Positions 1 to 9,751 of a stretch of DNA of 64,000 nucleotides are shown here, in pieces. Each line of letters opens with the position of its first letter. Positions within the stretch are counted from its first letter, which is position 1. This DNA is from a bacterium (GTDB lineage Bacteria > Armatimonadota > Zipacnadia > Zipacnadales > UBA11051), in contig JAJFUB010000121.1 in assembly GCA_021372615.1 (NCBI GenBank), positions 62,001 through 126,000 of the forward strand, given 5' to 3'. Below the pieces are notes generated by a model. That model was not told the DNA's origin. It did no database searches and worked only from the letters and a program-made list of their open reading frames with translations. The translations under genes were made by a program, and so were the position numbers.

Positions 1-1428
1 GCCCCAGCTCCACCCGACCGAGACGCCTGTGTAGTACAGGTCACTGATGTCATTGTGGGTGACCTGGTTGTCGCTGCTCTGGCCGATCCACACGCCGACG
101 GCGCCGGGAAAGGTCCGCCCGCCGGCGTGGATGAGGTTGTTATCCGCGACGCAGCCGTGCGTCTGCAGCGCCTCCTTCGACTGGATCAGCGTCTCGCCAA
201 TCTTGATACCCCCGGCGCCGAGGTCGAAGAACTCACTCTGCGTCACGCGGCAGTTGCGGCAGCCCCGCCGGAACCACAGCCCGTACGTGCCGCCGGTATG
301 GGCGACGTAGAGACGATCAAAGGTGACATTGCGCGCGCCATCCACCATGATCGCCGCGGGCACGCTCACCGCTGCCTGTCCGTCCCCATGGCCCTGCGGC
401 TCCAGCGTGTGTGCGGTGTAGAAGAAGTCCAGGCCGCGCAGCGTGACATGCTCGACATACAGGCCCGCCTCCGGGTCGCCCTGCACGCGGATGAACTCGG
501 GGATGACCGGCGCCACGACCGTGGCGGTCGTCATGTCCGTGCCGGGCAGGGGCATGACGCTGAGTGTGCCGTCGCGGTCCAGGTACCACTCGCCCGGGGC
601 ATCCAGGGCCGCGCGGAAGTTCTCCAGATGGTAGCGGTGGTTCACGCCGAGCCACTGGAAGGCCCAGGGAGCGTTGCCGGTGGTGATGACCGCGCCGGTC
701 TGGAGGTCTACAGACTGCAAGCGATGGCGCGCCGTCTCCCACGCGTGGTACGATACCAGTGTTACGTCGTTGAGGCCGTTCTGGGGAACGTCGGCCAGGC
801 AGGCCACGTCCCCGGGGCGGGCGTAGAAGGCGCGGCGGCTCATGTCCACCTGCTGCCCGGTGACCGGGTCCACGCCGAAGGGCATCTTCTTCCACACGTA
901 CAGGTAGCGCGGCTGTGGGGTCTCGCCCGGGTCCTCGGCGTTCGGCGTGCGGGCGCGGATCATGCGCCGGCCGTTGATCCAGAGCTGCTCGAAGTAGTAG
1001 TCGCCGGCGGCCACTCCGGGGACCGTCGCCTGCCACACGCCCCCCGGCCCGGGCTTGAAGCCCGTGATCTTGCGCCCACCGGGGAAGATGGACCGGTAGG
1101 GCACGCCCTGATAGGTGATGGGGGCCTGCTCCGTGCCGGAGTCCTGCGGTTCGAGCACCAGCGGCTCGGCCATGACGTACGCCCCCGGGCTGATCCTGAC
1201 CGTCACTGGTTCAGTCAGGGGGCCCTGAACCTTGAGGCGGCGGACAGCGTCCCGCGCACCTGTCAGTGAGGCCACCGGGCCATCGGTCTTCTGACGATTG
1301 GCGGTCTGCAGCTTCCCCGACCAGGCATCGTTGCCGTCGGGAGAGACGTAGAGGGTGAGGCTGAAGGCGGGAAGGCACAGGGGTATTGCCACCAAGCCGA
1401 GCAGGAGACGGACGTAGTTGGTCTGCAT
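1..1428 (-). CDS. Secreted right-handed beta-helix protein, C-terminus cut off by the window edge
   Basis: The frame stays open from an ATG at 1428 to the first base of the window, giving 476 codons without a stop, so the 3' end lies outside. The N-terminus ([19 protein letters not shown]) is a signal peptide. It is followed by the motif [15 protein letters not shown], which also opens the two other beta-helix proteins on this strand. The rest has the N-terminal sandwich plus Asn/Gly/Val-rich turns ([20 protein letters not shown] at the cut end) of parallel beta-helix polysaccharide-active proteins. It is a clear paralogue of the gene ending at 2730, with which it shares strand and domain order. 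Expected to be extracellular or periplasmic; lyase, hydrolase or binding function cannot be told apart by sequence. Confidence 0.85.
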   Translation of the reverse strand, partial: MQTNYVRLLLGLVAIPLCLPAFSLTLYVSPDGNDAWSGKLQTANRQKTDGPVASLTGARDAVRRLKVQGPLTEPVTVRISPGAYVMAEPLVLEPQDSGTEQAPITYQGVPYRSIFPGGRKITGFKPGPGGVWQATVPGVAAGDYYFEQLWINGRRMIRARTPNAEDPGETPQPRYLYVWKKMPFGVDPVTGQQVDMSRRAFYARPGDVACLADVPQNGLNDVTLVSYHAWETARHRLQSVDLQTGAVITTGNAPWAFQWLGVNHRYHLENFRAALDAPGEWYLDRDGTLSVMPLPGTDMTTATVVAPVIPEFIRVQGDPEAGLYVEHVTLRGLDFFYTAHTLEPQGHGDGQAAVSVPAAIMVDGARNVTFDRLYVAHTGGTYGLWFRRGCRNCRVTQSEFFDLGAGGIKIGETLIQSKEALQTHGCVADNNLIHAGGRTFPGAVGVWIGQSSDNQVTHNDISDLYYTGVSVGWSWG

Positions 1429-1478
1429 GGGAGATCACCGTTGGCTGGGCAGAGGTGACGAACTGGACGAGACAGCAA

Positions 1479-1663
1479 ACCCCTCCCTTCAGGGAGGGGT
1501 CGCCGCGCAGCGGCGGGGGTAGGCAGTCTTGTGTACGGCGTCCTACCCCCCAGCCCCCTCCCTATAGGGAGGGGGGGAGCTTCAGCCCTCCTCTGCGGGG
1601 AGGGGGAGACGGCCTTACCCCTCCCCCGTGGGGAGGGGTCGCGCCGTAGGCGCGGGGGTGGGT
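1479..1663. repeat. Array of GC-rich palindromic elements (family A)
   Basis: Three to four copies of a short inverted repeat (CCCCTCCC, short loop, GGGAGGGG, flanked by a G-rich tail such as GCGGGGGTAGG) fill the gap between two beta-helix-cluster genes. Copies lie near 1480-1521, 1541-1578, 1586-1609 and 1616-1663. Related copies lie inside coding sequence at 15160-15203 and 19220-19291. No gene is seen in 1429-1667. The hairpins could also act as transcription attenuators. Confidence 0.75.
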
Positions 1664-1667
1664 GGCC

Positions 1668-2696
1668 TTACGGCACCAGCACCACGTCACAGGCCATGAT
1701 CGTGCCCAGCCGCGCGTTGGCCGGGACGCCGTGGCTGCCGATGCTCAGCGTGTTCAGCTTCGCCAGGTCCAGTTGCCCATTGTCGTCCTTGGGGCCCCAG
1801 GTGGCGTTCTTGAACTCCGACAGGGGGATCGTCATCTCGGCCCAGTTCGCCGGCACGTCGCTCGGCTGCTTCTCCACGAAGTAGATCGGGCCGCCCTGTT
1901 CGGAGAACTGGATGAGCAGCCGCATTCCCTGCGGAATGTCGCCCTTGATCTGGAAGCGGAGCGCCTTGTAGCCCTCCAGGTCGTCGGCGATGATCGCGGT
2001 GCTGGGGCAGGCGAACATGTGCTTGCCGGCCGGCACGTCGAACTCGTACTTGAAGCAGGTCTTGCCGCCGGGGCCCTCGGCCGGGGCGCTGATCGTCGTC
2101 TTCGCCGCCGGGTCATGGCTGTCGCCGAACTTGGCGGCGACGTTGATGATCGCCACCGGCTCTGTGGGCACGACCGGGATATCCGTCAAGCGTACGCCCG
2201 TCACTGCGGCGCTACCCGCGGCGGGACCGTCAAAGATGAAGCCGACCCAAAGGCGCTTGACGTTGCCCCACTCGAGTTGGCCGCTGGCATCCGTGCTGAA
2301 GGCCGTCTGGATGAGGCCCGCCGTGGACACGCGGCCCACACCCGCCCCGTCGGTCTTCACCGACCGGGCGCCCACCTTGTACCAGCTCCCGCCGTCGCTG
2401 TCCCAGGCGATGACCGCCAGGCGCGGGGCCTCGCCGGTCGTGACAGACACCTGGTACTTCACCTCGGCGGCCAGGGCCCCGGAGAGATTCCCCGCCGGAG
2501 CGCCCTCCACGGCCAGCAACCGCCGCTCATCGCCGGTCTTCTTGAAGGCGAAGGTCACGCCGCCCGCGGCGGTGGAGGCCTTGGCCGCGAAGCCGGACGT
2601 AACCGCGGGCTTCAGGTTCTGCAGCGGCACATCCACCGCGGCATAGGCGGTGGTGACGGCCAGCAGCACCAGCACAGCGAGGATCGTCCTGAGCAT
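1668..2696 (-). CDS. Small secreted beta-sandwich (carbohydrate-binding-like) protein
   Basis: The protein has 342 residues from the ATG at 2696, chosen over a TTG three codons upstream because GGGAG lies nine bases before it. A signal peptide (LRTILAVLVLLAVTTAYAA) leads the protein. The remainder holds two galactose-binding-like or CBM11-like beta-sandwich modules. The second runs from about residue 180 and has the pattern of an aromatic-rich sugar-binding jelly roll (ALRFQIKGDIPQGMRLLIQF). No catalytic motif is visible. It lies between two secreted beta-helix genes on the same strand, suggesting a shared role in recognising extracellular polysaccharide. The family assignment is by pattern only. 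Confidence 0.7.
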   Translation of the reverse strand: MLRTILAVLVLLAVTTAYAAVDVPLQNLKPAVTSGFAAKASTAAGGVTFAFKKTGDERRLLAVEGAPAGNLSGALAAEVKYQVSVTTGEAPRLAVIAWDSDGGSWYKVGARSVKTDGAGVGRVSTAGLIQTAFSTDASGQLEWGNVKRLWVGFIFDGPAAGSAAVTGVRLTDIPVVPTEPVAIINVAAKFGDSHDPAAKTTISAPAEGPGGKTCFKYEFDVPAGKHMFACPSTAIIADDLEGYKALRFQIKGDIPQGMRLLIQFSEQGGPIYFVEKQPSDVPANWAEMTIPLSEFKNATWGPKDDNGQLDLAKLNTLSIGSHGVPANARLGTIMACDVVLVP

Positions 2697-2729
2697 GGCT
2701 ATCAACTCCCTGAGCGCATGGTTGGCGAC

Positions 2730-5438
2730 CTACTTCTCGTTGCGCAACTGGATGTTGTCCAGGTAGAACGCCGTCTTGTCCGTGGCCGAGCTGCTCCAGC
2801 CCACCCACGTGAGGTTCTTGAAGCCGGGGCCGTTGTCGAACTCGAGGGACTGCGGCTGACCGCCGGGCAGTGTCACCTGCAGACGCCACTTGCCGTCCAC
2901 GTCCGACCCGACCTTCGCCGACACCTCGACATGGAACCACTCACCCACCGGCAGGGCCAGCACGTCCTGGTCCGCGACCCGCAGCTTCCCGTCCCTGATC
3001 CAGAAGGACGGGCCGACGCGGTAGGGGTTCACGTCCCAACTGCGCCACTCGTTGTACATGACGACGCCGGGCGTGATCTGCATGTCGACGCTACAGATGG
3101 CGACGCCGCTCTGATAAGCCGGGTGGTAGGCGAAGTGGGGGTTGTACTCGTACTGCAGGCCAGGCGCGTCCACGATCTTGAGGCAGTGCTTGCTGCCCCC
3201 GGCGCCCCTCTCGTCGGTCACGCCGATGCTGTCGCCCTTGTTCTCGGTAATACAGGTGCGGGCATCAGCCGGCTTGGCGCCCACAGGGGCCATCTCGAAG
3301 TCGTCGCTCACCACCAGCGGCGGCGGGGGCGGGGGCTCGGGCGCGAACTGCACCTGGGCGTACTTGAAGCTCCGGGCCAGCGCGGCCCACTTCGGGTCGC
3401 CGTAGACGCCGGCCTTGGTATAGTCGAAGGGCTTGAAGCCCAGGTTCAGCGCCGGGGAAGCGGGGCTGAGCGTGAAGTCGTAGTGCTCGGCGTCCTTGAA
3501 CAGTGGGTCGGCCACGATCGAGCCCTGTTCCTGCCCCTGCTTCTGCCATTCGTCCAGCGTGAACTCGTGGAACATGACGGGCTGTTTGGAGGTGACCCAG
3601 TAGCAGTTGTTGCGGGTGATGAACTTCAGGTTGCGCCAGTTGCCCCGCAGCAGGTCGCCCTCCTTCCAGTACACGATGTTGTTCTCGAAGGTGAAGGAGA
3701 TGTGGTCCTCGACCCGCGAGCGCTGCAACTGGCCGTTCATGCTGAAGGCCAGGATGTTGTTGCGGACGGTGTTCTCCTCGCCGTAATGCTGATGGTAGGT
3801 CCCGGTCTTCGTGTTGTAGACCAGGTTGTTCTCCATCGTGATATGGCTGCTGCCCTCGTCGTTATACAGCCCCCAGCCACCCCCGCCATAGCGGTCGTAG
3901 GAGTAGACATCGTGGATGACGTTGTTGCTGACGGTCGTCCCGTCGGAGATGCCCAGGGTGTAGACGCCGCCCATGTCGCTGAGCACGCCCCAGCCGAGGT
4001 GGTGGATGTGGTTGAACTCGATCTTGTTGCGCTGGGCCAGCGACCGGTTGTAGCCCCAGCTCCACCCCGCCGAGACACCCGTGTAGAAGAAGTCGCTGAT
4101 GTCGTTGTGAGTGACGACATTGTCGGCGCTATGGCCGATCCACACGCCGTGCGCGCCGGCATGGAGGCGCCCGCCGCTGTGGATGATGCAGTTGTCCACC
4201 GTGACGTGGCCGGTGTGCGTCGTCGGGTCGGTCAGACTCACCCCCCAGCCCTCACCAATCTTCACGCCTCCCGCGCCCATGTCGTCGCAGTAGGTGCGCG
4301 TCACCCAACAGTCCTTGACGCCGTGGCGGAACCAGATGCTGTAGAGGCCGTGGTGCTTGATCTCGCAGTTGTCGAAGCTGATGTTGCGCGCGCCGTCCAC
4401 CATGACGACGGCGGGGACAGTCACCTCCGCCTGTCCGTCCGAATGGCCGCCGGGCGGAAGCAGGTACTGCCCGTGCTGGAAGCTGAGGCCCTCGAAGGCC
4501 ACGTTCTCGACGAGGAGTCCCAACTCCGGCTGGCCGGCGAGGCGGAGGAACTCCGGGCAGACCGGGGCGATGACCTCGGTCTTGGTCATGTCCTGGCCGG
4601 GGAGCGGCAGATAGGACAGCGTGCCATCGCGATCCAGGAACCACTCACCGGGCTGATCCAGCGCCGCCTTCACGTTCTCGATGACGTAGCGCATGTTGGG
4701 CCCCCAGTAGTTGAGGGTCCACGCGATGCGCCCGGTCAGGACAACGAGTTGGGTCTTGGGGTCGTAGGAAGCAATGCGCGAACGGGACGACTCCCACGAG
4801 TGGTAGGCGACGATGTTGACCTCGTGGAGTTGCTCGGGCGTGAGGCCCGCGAGGCACTGGAGGTCCTCGGGGCGGCCGGTGAAGGCGCGGTTGGAGAGGT
4901 CTGTCGGCTGCCCGGTCTGCGGGTCGGGGCCGCCCTTGGGGGCGGAGAGGATGTAGTGGTAGAACTCGTTGGGCGTACGTGCCCGTGTGGCGCGGCGGCC
5001 GTTGACCCAGAGCTGCTCGAAGGTCCACTTGCCGGCGGCGACGTCAGGCACATGGGCCGTCCACAGGCCGCCGGGGCCCGGCTTCCAGCCGGTGATCTTG
5101 CGCCCCCCGCTGAACACGGGCCTCGCGCCGGGAGCGGCCTCGTAGGTGACGCCGCCATCCTGCGGGCCGAGCACCAGGGGCTCGCCCAGGGCGTACGTGC
5201 CGCCCGCGATGATCACCTGCACCGGAGCCGTGAGTGGCCCGGCGGCCCGGAGCTTGCGGACGGCATCCCGCGCGCCCTGTAGCGAGGCCAGCGGGCCGTC
5301 CGTCTTCTGCTTGTTCGGGGCGGAGAGCTTGCCCGACCAGGCGTCATTGCCGTTAGGGGCGACATACAGGGTCGCCGCCGACGCAGGCCACACCAGCAGG
5401 AGTAGCGCGAGGGTGAACCACCAGGACCCAACAGACAT
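2730..5438 (-). CDS. Secreted right-handed beta-helix protein with C-terminal ConA-like domain
   Basis: 902 residues from the ATG at 5438, which has a GGAGTTGAGG stretch just upstream; an extension to 5522 would place a poor leader before the signal peptide. Order: signal peptide (about 1-22), [13 protein letters not shown] motif and N-terminal sandwich, a parallel beta-helix rich in Asn/Gly/His turns over roughly residues 330-620, a proline linker (PEPPPPPP) near residue 700, then about 200 residues resembling a laminin-G/concanavalin-A-like sandwich ending in [12 protein letters not shown]. Secreted polysaccharide-active proteins use this architecture. It is a paralogue of the gene truncated at the left edge. 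It diverges from the beta-helix gene starting at 5570 across a 131-bp gap. Enzymatic activity is not assignable. Confidence 0.85.
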   Translation of the reverse strand: MSVGSWWFTLALLLLVWPASAATLYVAPNGNDAWSGKLSAPNKQKTDGPLASLQGARDAVRKLRAAGPLTAPVQVIIAGGTYALGEPLVLGPQDGGVTYEAAPGARPVFSGGRKITGWKPGPGGLWTAHVPDVAAGKWTFEQLWVNGRRATRARTPNEFYHYILSAPKGGPDPQTGQPTDLSNRAFTGRPEDLQCLAGLTPEQLHEVNIVAYHSWESSRSRIASYDPKTQLVVLTGRIAWTLNYWGPNMRYVIENVKAALDQPGEWFLDRDGTLSYLPLPGQDMTKTEVIAPVCPEFLRLAGQPELGLLVENVAFEGLSFQHGQYLLPPGGHSDGQAEVTVPAVVMVDGARNISFDNCEIKHHGLYSIWFRHGVKDCWVTRTYCDDMGAGGVKIGEGWGVSLTDPTTHTGHVTVDNCIIHSGGRLHAGAHGVWIGHSADNVVTHNDISDFFYTGVSAGWSWGYNRSLAQRNKIEFNHIHHLGWGVLSDMGGVYTLGISDGTTVSNNVIHDVYSYDRYGGGGWGLYNDEGSSHITMENNLVYNTKTGTYHQHYGEENTVRNNILAFSMNGQLQRSRVEDHISFTFENNIVYWKEGDLLRGNWRNLKFITRNNCYWVTSKQPVMFHEFTLDEWQKQGQEQGSIVADPLFKDAEHYDFTLSPASPALNLGFKPFDYTKAGVYGDPKWAALARSFKYAQVQFAPEPPPPPPLVVSDDFEMAPVGAKPADARTCITENKGDSIGVTDERGAGGSKHCLKIVDAPGLQYEYNPHFAYHPAYQSGVAICSVDMQITPGVVMYNEWRSWDVNPYRVGPSFWIRDGKLRVADQDVLALPVGEWFHVEVSAKVGSDVDGKWRLQVTLPGGQPQSLEFDNGPGFKNLTWVGWSSSATDKTAFYLDNIQLRNEK

Positions 5439-5569
5439 GGCCTCAACTCCGTGCGCGGCGTTCTGGACTGTCCCGGACGGGGAGGTGTTCGCCCCGGCCG
5501 GGGCCAATCCCTCTGTGCCCACAGGCCGGCCGGCCCGGCGCGGGCACCGTTCGTCTCGGGAGGACTCGC

Positions 5570-8347
5570 ATGAAGCCTACTCTCGTCACAGTGGCGGCGG
5601 CCCTCGTCTCCTATGCGCTCGCCCAGGCCCCGGCGCCCCAGGCCCCCGCCCCGTGCATGGGCAAGATCGCCTCCTTCGAGACGGAAGCCGACAACCCGTT
5701 CACGGTCCAGAACACGAACATCTCCTTCACGCGTGTGAAGGAACACGCCAGCGACGGCGAGTGGGCCCTGCGCGTGGTCGCCAAGGGCTCGGACCAGCCC
5801 TCCTGGCCGGCGCTCTTCCTGATCCCCAAGACCGAGTCGAACTGGTCGGCGCGGCAGTACCTCGTCATGGATCTGTACGTCGAGAGTGCGGAGGAATTCG
5901 ACTACGGCGCCCAGCTCTGCATTGAGGGGAACAAGGGCGCCACGACGCAGTCGCTCGGCCGGCTGGGGCCCGGATGGCACAAGGACCTCACGCTCGACGT
6001 CCGGGGCTTCGGCTGGGACCTCACCCGCGTGGCAAACCTGTGCTTCTACGTCGGCCGCCCGGCGCGCGATGTGGTCTACACGATAGACAACGTCCGCTGG
6101 GAGATGGACGAGCAGAAGCGGAGCGATGGCCGGTGGCTCAGCGTGGCCGACTGCGAAGCCTCCGGCTCGAACTTCGAGACGACGGCCACCGTCACTGCGG
6201 GCTCCAAAGAGATCACCGTCGCCGACCCGGGCGACTTCAGGGCCGGGCAGGGGATCGTCCTCAGCCGCGTCAACGTCCGCTACGACAACCCGCGACTGTA
6301 TGGCCCGGGCAGCCCCTACAGCAAGTCCGTGCCGCTCGCCGACAGTGTCGAGATCCGGGGCTATGACGGCAGCGCCGGGAGCTGGATTGTGTACTTGCTG
6401 GAGGTAGACGGCGAAAGCCCGGCGACCTTCCGCTGGAGCGACGACCTGGCGCGCACGTGGAAGGGCAACAAGGTGCCGGTCACGTACGACTGGCAGGCGC
6501 TGAGCAACGGGGTGGAGGTGAAGCTCAAGCGGCAGGAGTGGAAGATCAGCCACATGGTATCCTTCGCCGCGCGCGACCAACTCACGACCGTGATCGAGAA
6601 GGCGGAGGGCAACAAGCTCACGCTCCGCGACGTCCCCAATCGCTCCTTCACCGGGGCCGCGGTGCGCCACCACGACACCTGGGCCCTGCAGGACGCGATC
6701 AACAAGGCGGTCAAGGAGAAGCGCAACCTGTACTTCCCCGCCGGGTACTACCGCCTGGCCGGCAGCCTGCGCGTCGCCAATGCCAACATCACCATCGAGG
6801 GACAGAGCGCCGGCAACGTCACACTCGATCTCAGCGACGGAGTCGGCTCCTGCCTGGCGGTGCAGGCTGGCGGCGATGTCACCATCCGCAACTTCACGCT
6901 CCTGGGGCATACCGGCCTGGCCGAGAAGGCCGGCTCCTTCCGCATGTCCAACGGCGTGGACAGCTTCTGGGCCTGCGCCCTCAAGAGCTGTAGCGCCATC
7001 ACCGTCACCAGCACCGAGCGGGTGCTCATCGAGAACTGCCACGCCCGGCGCATGGCCTCGGAGGCCTTCTACTGCCAGGGCGCCATGCGCACCAGCACCA
7101 ACGAGCCCAGGCAACTGACCAAGTCGCTGACGTGGCTGCGCTGCTCAGCCATTGACTGCGCCGCCAACGGCTTCAACAACAACGACGTCTCCGAGAACAT
7201 CTACCTGCTGCAGTCGCGCGTGGACGGGGTGGGCTGGCACGCGTACGAGGGCCCGGCGCGGTTCATTCGCCTGCAGAACAACTACGTGCGCAACGCCGGG
7301 CCGTTCACCATCGGCGACATGAGCCATCGCGCCGAGGACCTGCACCAGCTCGGCTGCGGACAGGCCATTGTCAGCGGCAATGTGTTCGAGGGCATCGGCC
7401 GGGCCGAGGGGGTGGCGGTCAACCACGGCGCGGGCGAGGTGGTCATCTCCGACAACCTGTTCATCAACTACAACGGCCCGGCCATCAACGCCAGCAGCTA
7501 CACCGTGCCGACTTCGTACCCCTCCAAGAACATCACGGTCAGCAACAACATCATTGACATGACCTGCCAGGGCGACAAGCCCAAGCCTTGCACGGCCATC
7601 ACCGTGACCGCCCCCGGCACGATCGTCCATGACAACCACATTTACGTGCGTGGGCAGACCGACGCGCGCGTCACCGGCATCGTCATCGGCGAGCAAGCCC
7701 TGAACGCCCAGGTACATGACAACCTGATTGAGAACTGCGGACGGGGGATCGTGACCACGAGGCTACGGGGACGGATCACTGAGGCGGCGGACGACAAGAC
7801 GTTCGTGCAGGACGGTCTGCCCAACGAGTGGGCGGACTCGGACTGCTACCGGGGCTGGCACTTGGTGTGGATGAGGGACGGCAAGCCTGGCGATCAGTCC
7901 GTCGTGGAGGCTTTCGACCCCAAGACGCTGCGGTTCACGCTGCGCGAGTCGCGCCCGACGAAGGTGGGGGAGGTTTTCGAGGCCTTCCCGCCCTACCCCA
8001 CCAACTGGCGGATCGTGGGCAACACCATCACCGGCTGCCTGAGCCCGGTCATCCTCGACAGCTACGGCGGCGCGGCGTGCCGGTTCAGCGGCAACGTCAT
8101 CACGCGGGGGACAGCGACGTGCGTGCGGGAAGCGGTGGTCGTCAAGGGCCTGTTCCAGATCCTCGGCAACCAGATCAGCGGGTTCGATGAGACCGGCAGC
8201 GTCGGGCTGTCGCTCTACCCCGATCCGTTCGGCAAGCCGCTGCCGAACGTCATCCGGGGCAACGTGATCGAGCACTGCACGGCGCCGGTGGGCGAGAGCG
8301 AGAAGGGCCTGTGGGAGGCGGCGCAACGCGCGAGCGCGCAGGAGTGA
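5570..8347 (+). CDS. Secreted beta-helix protein of the pectate-lyase-3 superfamily
   Basis: 925 residues. The ATG is preceded by GGGAGG seven bases away. Signal peptide cleavage is likely after SYALA, followed by a short Ala/Pro stretch. Residues about 25-190 look like a carbohydrate-binding sandwich. From about residue 370 ([11 protein letters not shown], then [10 protein letters not shown]) the typical pectate_lyase_3 entry into a right-handed beta-helix is seen, and helix turns continue to about residue 880. It is not a close paralogue of the neighbouring minus-strand beta-helix proteins, which have a different N-terminal domain. Presumably extracellular and active on, or binding, polysaccharide. 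It ends against a strong hairpin facing the convergent acetyltransferase gene. Confidence 0.85.
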   Translation: MKPTLVTVAAALVSYALAQAPAPQAPAPCMGKIASFETEADNPFTVQNTNISFTRVKEHASDGEWALRVVAKGSDQPSWPALFLIPKTESNWSARQYLVMDLYVESAEEFDYGAQLCIEGNKGATTQSLGRLGPGWHKDLTLDVRGFGWDLTRVANLCFYVGRPARDVVYTIDNVRWEMDEQKRSDGRWLSVADCEASGSNFETTATVTAGSKEITVADPGDFRAGQGIVLSRVNVRYDNPRLYGPGSPYSKSVPLADSVEIRGYDGSAGSWIVYLLEVDGESPATFRWSDDLARTWKGNKVPVTYDWQALSNGVEVKLKRQEWKISHMVSFAARDQLTTVIEKAEGNKLTLRDVPNRSFTGAAVRHHDTWALQDAINKAVKEKRNLYFPAGYYRLAGSLRVANANITIEGQSAGNVTLDLSDGVGSCLAVQAGGDVTIRNFTLLGHTGLAEKAGSFRMSNGVDSFWACALKSCSAITVTSTERVLIENCHARRMASEAFYCQGAMRTSTNEPRQLTKSLTWLRCSAIDCAANGFNNNDVSENIYLLQSRVDGVGWHAYEGPARFIRLQNNYVRNAGPFTIGDMSHRAEDLHQLGCGQAIVSGNVFEGIGRAEGVAVNHGAGEVVISDNLFINYNGPAINASSYTVPTSYPSKNITVSNNIIDMTCQGDKPKPCTAITVTAPGTIVHDNHIYVRGQTDARVTGIVIGEQALNAQVHDNLIENCGRGIVTTRLRGRITEAADDKTFVQDGLPNEWADSDCYRGWHLVWMRDGKPGDQSVVEAFDPKTLRFTLRESRPTKVGEVFEAFPPYPTNWRIVGNTITGCLSPVILDSYGGAACRFSGNVITRGTATCVREAVVVKGLFQILGNQISGFDETGSVGLSLYPDPFGKPLPNVIRGNVIEHCTAPVGESEKGLWEAAQRASAQE

Positions 8348-8380
8348 GCGTGTGCCGCCCCCGCGGGGGGCGACACACGC
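8348..8380. terminator. Bidirectional hairpin between convergent genes
   Basis: GCGTGTG and CACACGC arms enclose CCGCCCC/GGGGGC, giving a long GC stem in the 36-bp gap between two converging stop codons. There is no T-run, so efficiency as a factor-independent terminator is uncertain. Confidence 0.5.
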
Positions 8381-8383
8381 CCT

Positions 8384-9619
8384 CTAGTAATCCCAGTCCG
8401 CCCGCGGCACAGGCAGGCGGATCAGGGCATCCAGCGCCTCGAGGAGCCCCTCCGGCGCCGTCATGTCATCCGTCATCGCCAGCCCGCTCGCCGGCCGCAC
8501 CCCCAACCATAGCCGCGTGAAGGCATTGACTGTCGTCTGCATCGTCGGCAGAGCCGCGTCCTCGCCCGGGCAGACCGACGACTCGGGCCCCAGCGTCACG
8601 ACGTACTCCCCGGCCACGCCCCGCCACGGCGCCTCCGCGGCCAGATAGTGCTCGATCGGGTCGCTCAGCTTGAGGTTGAAGCGCACCGGCTTGCCACACA
8701 GGTGCGTCTGCGCCAGGCATGCCGGCAGGTCGCAGATGCGCATCTGCCACCAGGCCGCGGCGTCCAGCTTGGTCGCGTGGCTGGACCCACGCGTCACGTC
8801 GAGGTTGCGGAAGGGCTGGTGTACCAGGTCCTGAAGCTGGACCTCGGACGGCTCATGCAGCGTGATCGAGAAGACCTGGTCGCCAAGCGACTTGAGCAGC
8901 GCCATGAGTTCGAGGAACTGCTCGCGCGTGCGGTAGACGAGGTACCTCACCTCATAGGGGCCGCGGGCGACGTTGCCGGTCGTGCACCAGACCAGGTGCG
9001 TGAGGCCGCCATCGGGATCATCGGCATAGCCCAGACCAAAGGCGGTGCCGCTCGTGTCGTGCATGCGACCGCGCGTGAAGGCCGCTGGATGGAGGCTGCC
9101 CGAGGCGTGTTGCCGGCGGCGCTTCAGGCGCGCGGCGTGGATGGCTTCCCAGTCGTCGAGCGTCAGGCGCTTCGGCACGCGCGGCGTCACGTCCACCTTG
9201 AGCTCCGGGGTCGGGAGCGTGATGCGGTGCTCGTAGGCGCCGGTGCCGAAGCCCAGGCGGTTGTAGAAGCCCTGCTCGAACATCCCCAGGCCCACGACGA
9301 TGGCGCCGTCGGCGACGCAGTCGGCCACGGTGGCGGCCGTGAGCCGCCCGGCCAGGTGCTGCTTGCGGCCCACGCGGCTCGTGGTCACGCCGGTGATGCA
9401 GCCAAAGGGCAGCAACTCGTCCTGATAGCGCACATCCCCCGGCGCGCTGGTCACGAGGCACTCCGCCTCGCCGCCCATCTCGGCCACGAAGGCCTTGCCG
9501 CCGTTGGTCCAGAACCAGTCCAGCCCCTCGGCGTCGTCGCTCTGAACCCACCCGACCTCCTTCCAGATGCGCAGGCAGGCAAGCTTGTCCCTGGCGGAAT
9601 CGTAGGGGCGGTGAACCAT
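8384..9619 (-). CDS. Eis-like GNAT acetyltransferase with SCP2-type C-terminal domain
   Basis: 411 residues, the usual size of the Eis family (about 400). The ATG at 9619 has a perfect AAGGAG six bases upstream. The first 160 residues have the GNAT pattern, with the predicted acetyl-CoA region around GVTTSRVGRKQHLAGRL and the typical GLGMFEQGFYNRLGFG segment. A second GNAT-like region follows. The last 100 residues have the sterol-carrier-like fold ending, as in Eis, with an aromatic residue near the C-terminus (ADWDY). Family members N-acetylate aminoglycosides, peptides or lysines; the substrate here is unknown. A smaller relative is encoded at 43740. The gene is divergent from the DUF4091 gene at 9752. 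Confidence 0.8.
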   Translation of the reverse strand: MVHRPYDSARDKLACLRIWKEVGWVQSDDAEGLDWFWTNGGKAFVAEMGGEAECLVTSAPGDVRYQDELLPFGCITGVTTSRVGRKQHLAGRLTAATVADCVADGAIVVGLGMFEQGFYNRLGFGTGAYEHRITLPTPELKVDVTPRVPKRLTLDDWEAIHAARLKRRRQHASGSLHPAAFTRGRMHDTSGTAFGLGYADDPDGGLTHLVWCTTGNVARGPYEVRYLVYRTREQFLELMALLKSLGDQVFSITLHEPSEVQLQDLVHQPFRNLDVTRGSSHATKLDAAAWWQMRICDLPACLAQTHLCGKPVRFNLKLSDPIEHYLAAEAPWRGVAGEYVVTLGPESSVCPGEDAALPTMQTTVNAFTRLWLGVRPASGLAMTDDMTAPEGLLEALDALIRLPVPRADWDY

Positions 9620-9751
9620 GGTGTACTCCTTCGTGCCCGACGGGTATGCGATGCCCTTCGCGGCGCGTGCGGTGTGCTCCTGCAGGAAGTCTCTGTAGAC
9701 TGACGGAACGATTCCACAAGGGACTGTAGGGCGCTACTACCACGGACACAG

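Noticed and set aside
1662-5282. A 1206-codon open frame on the plus strand
   Set aside because: It is antisense to two genes with clear signal peptides and fold motifs. Its composition (Val/Asp/Arg/His-rich, no motifs) is typical of high-GC shadow frames. The same applies to long antisense frames at 5213-7114, 24639-25730, 33200-34810, 36588-38372, 39045-40817, 50710-53013 and 61008-63209.
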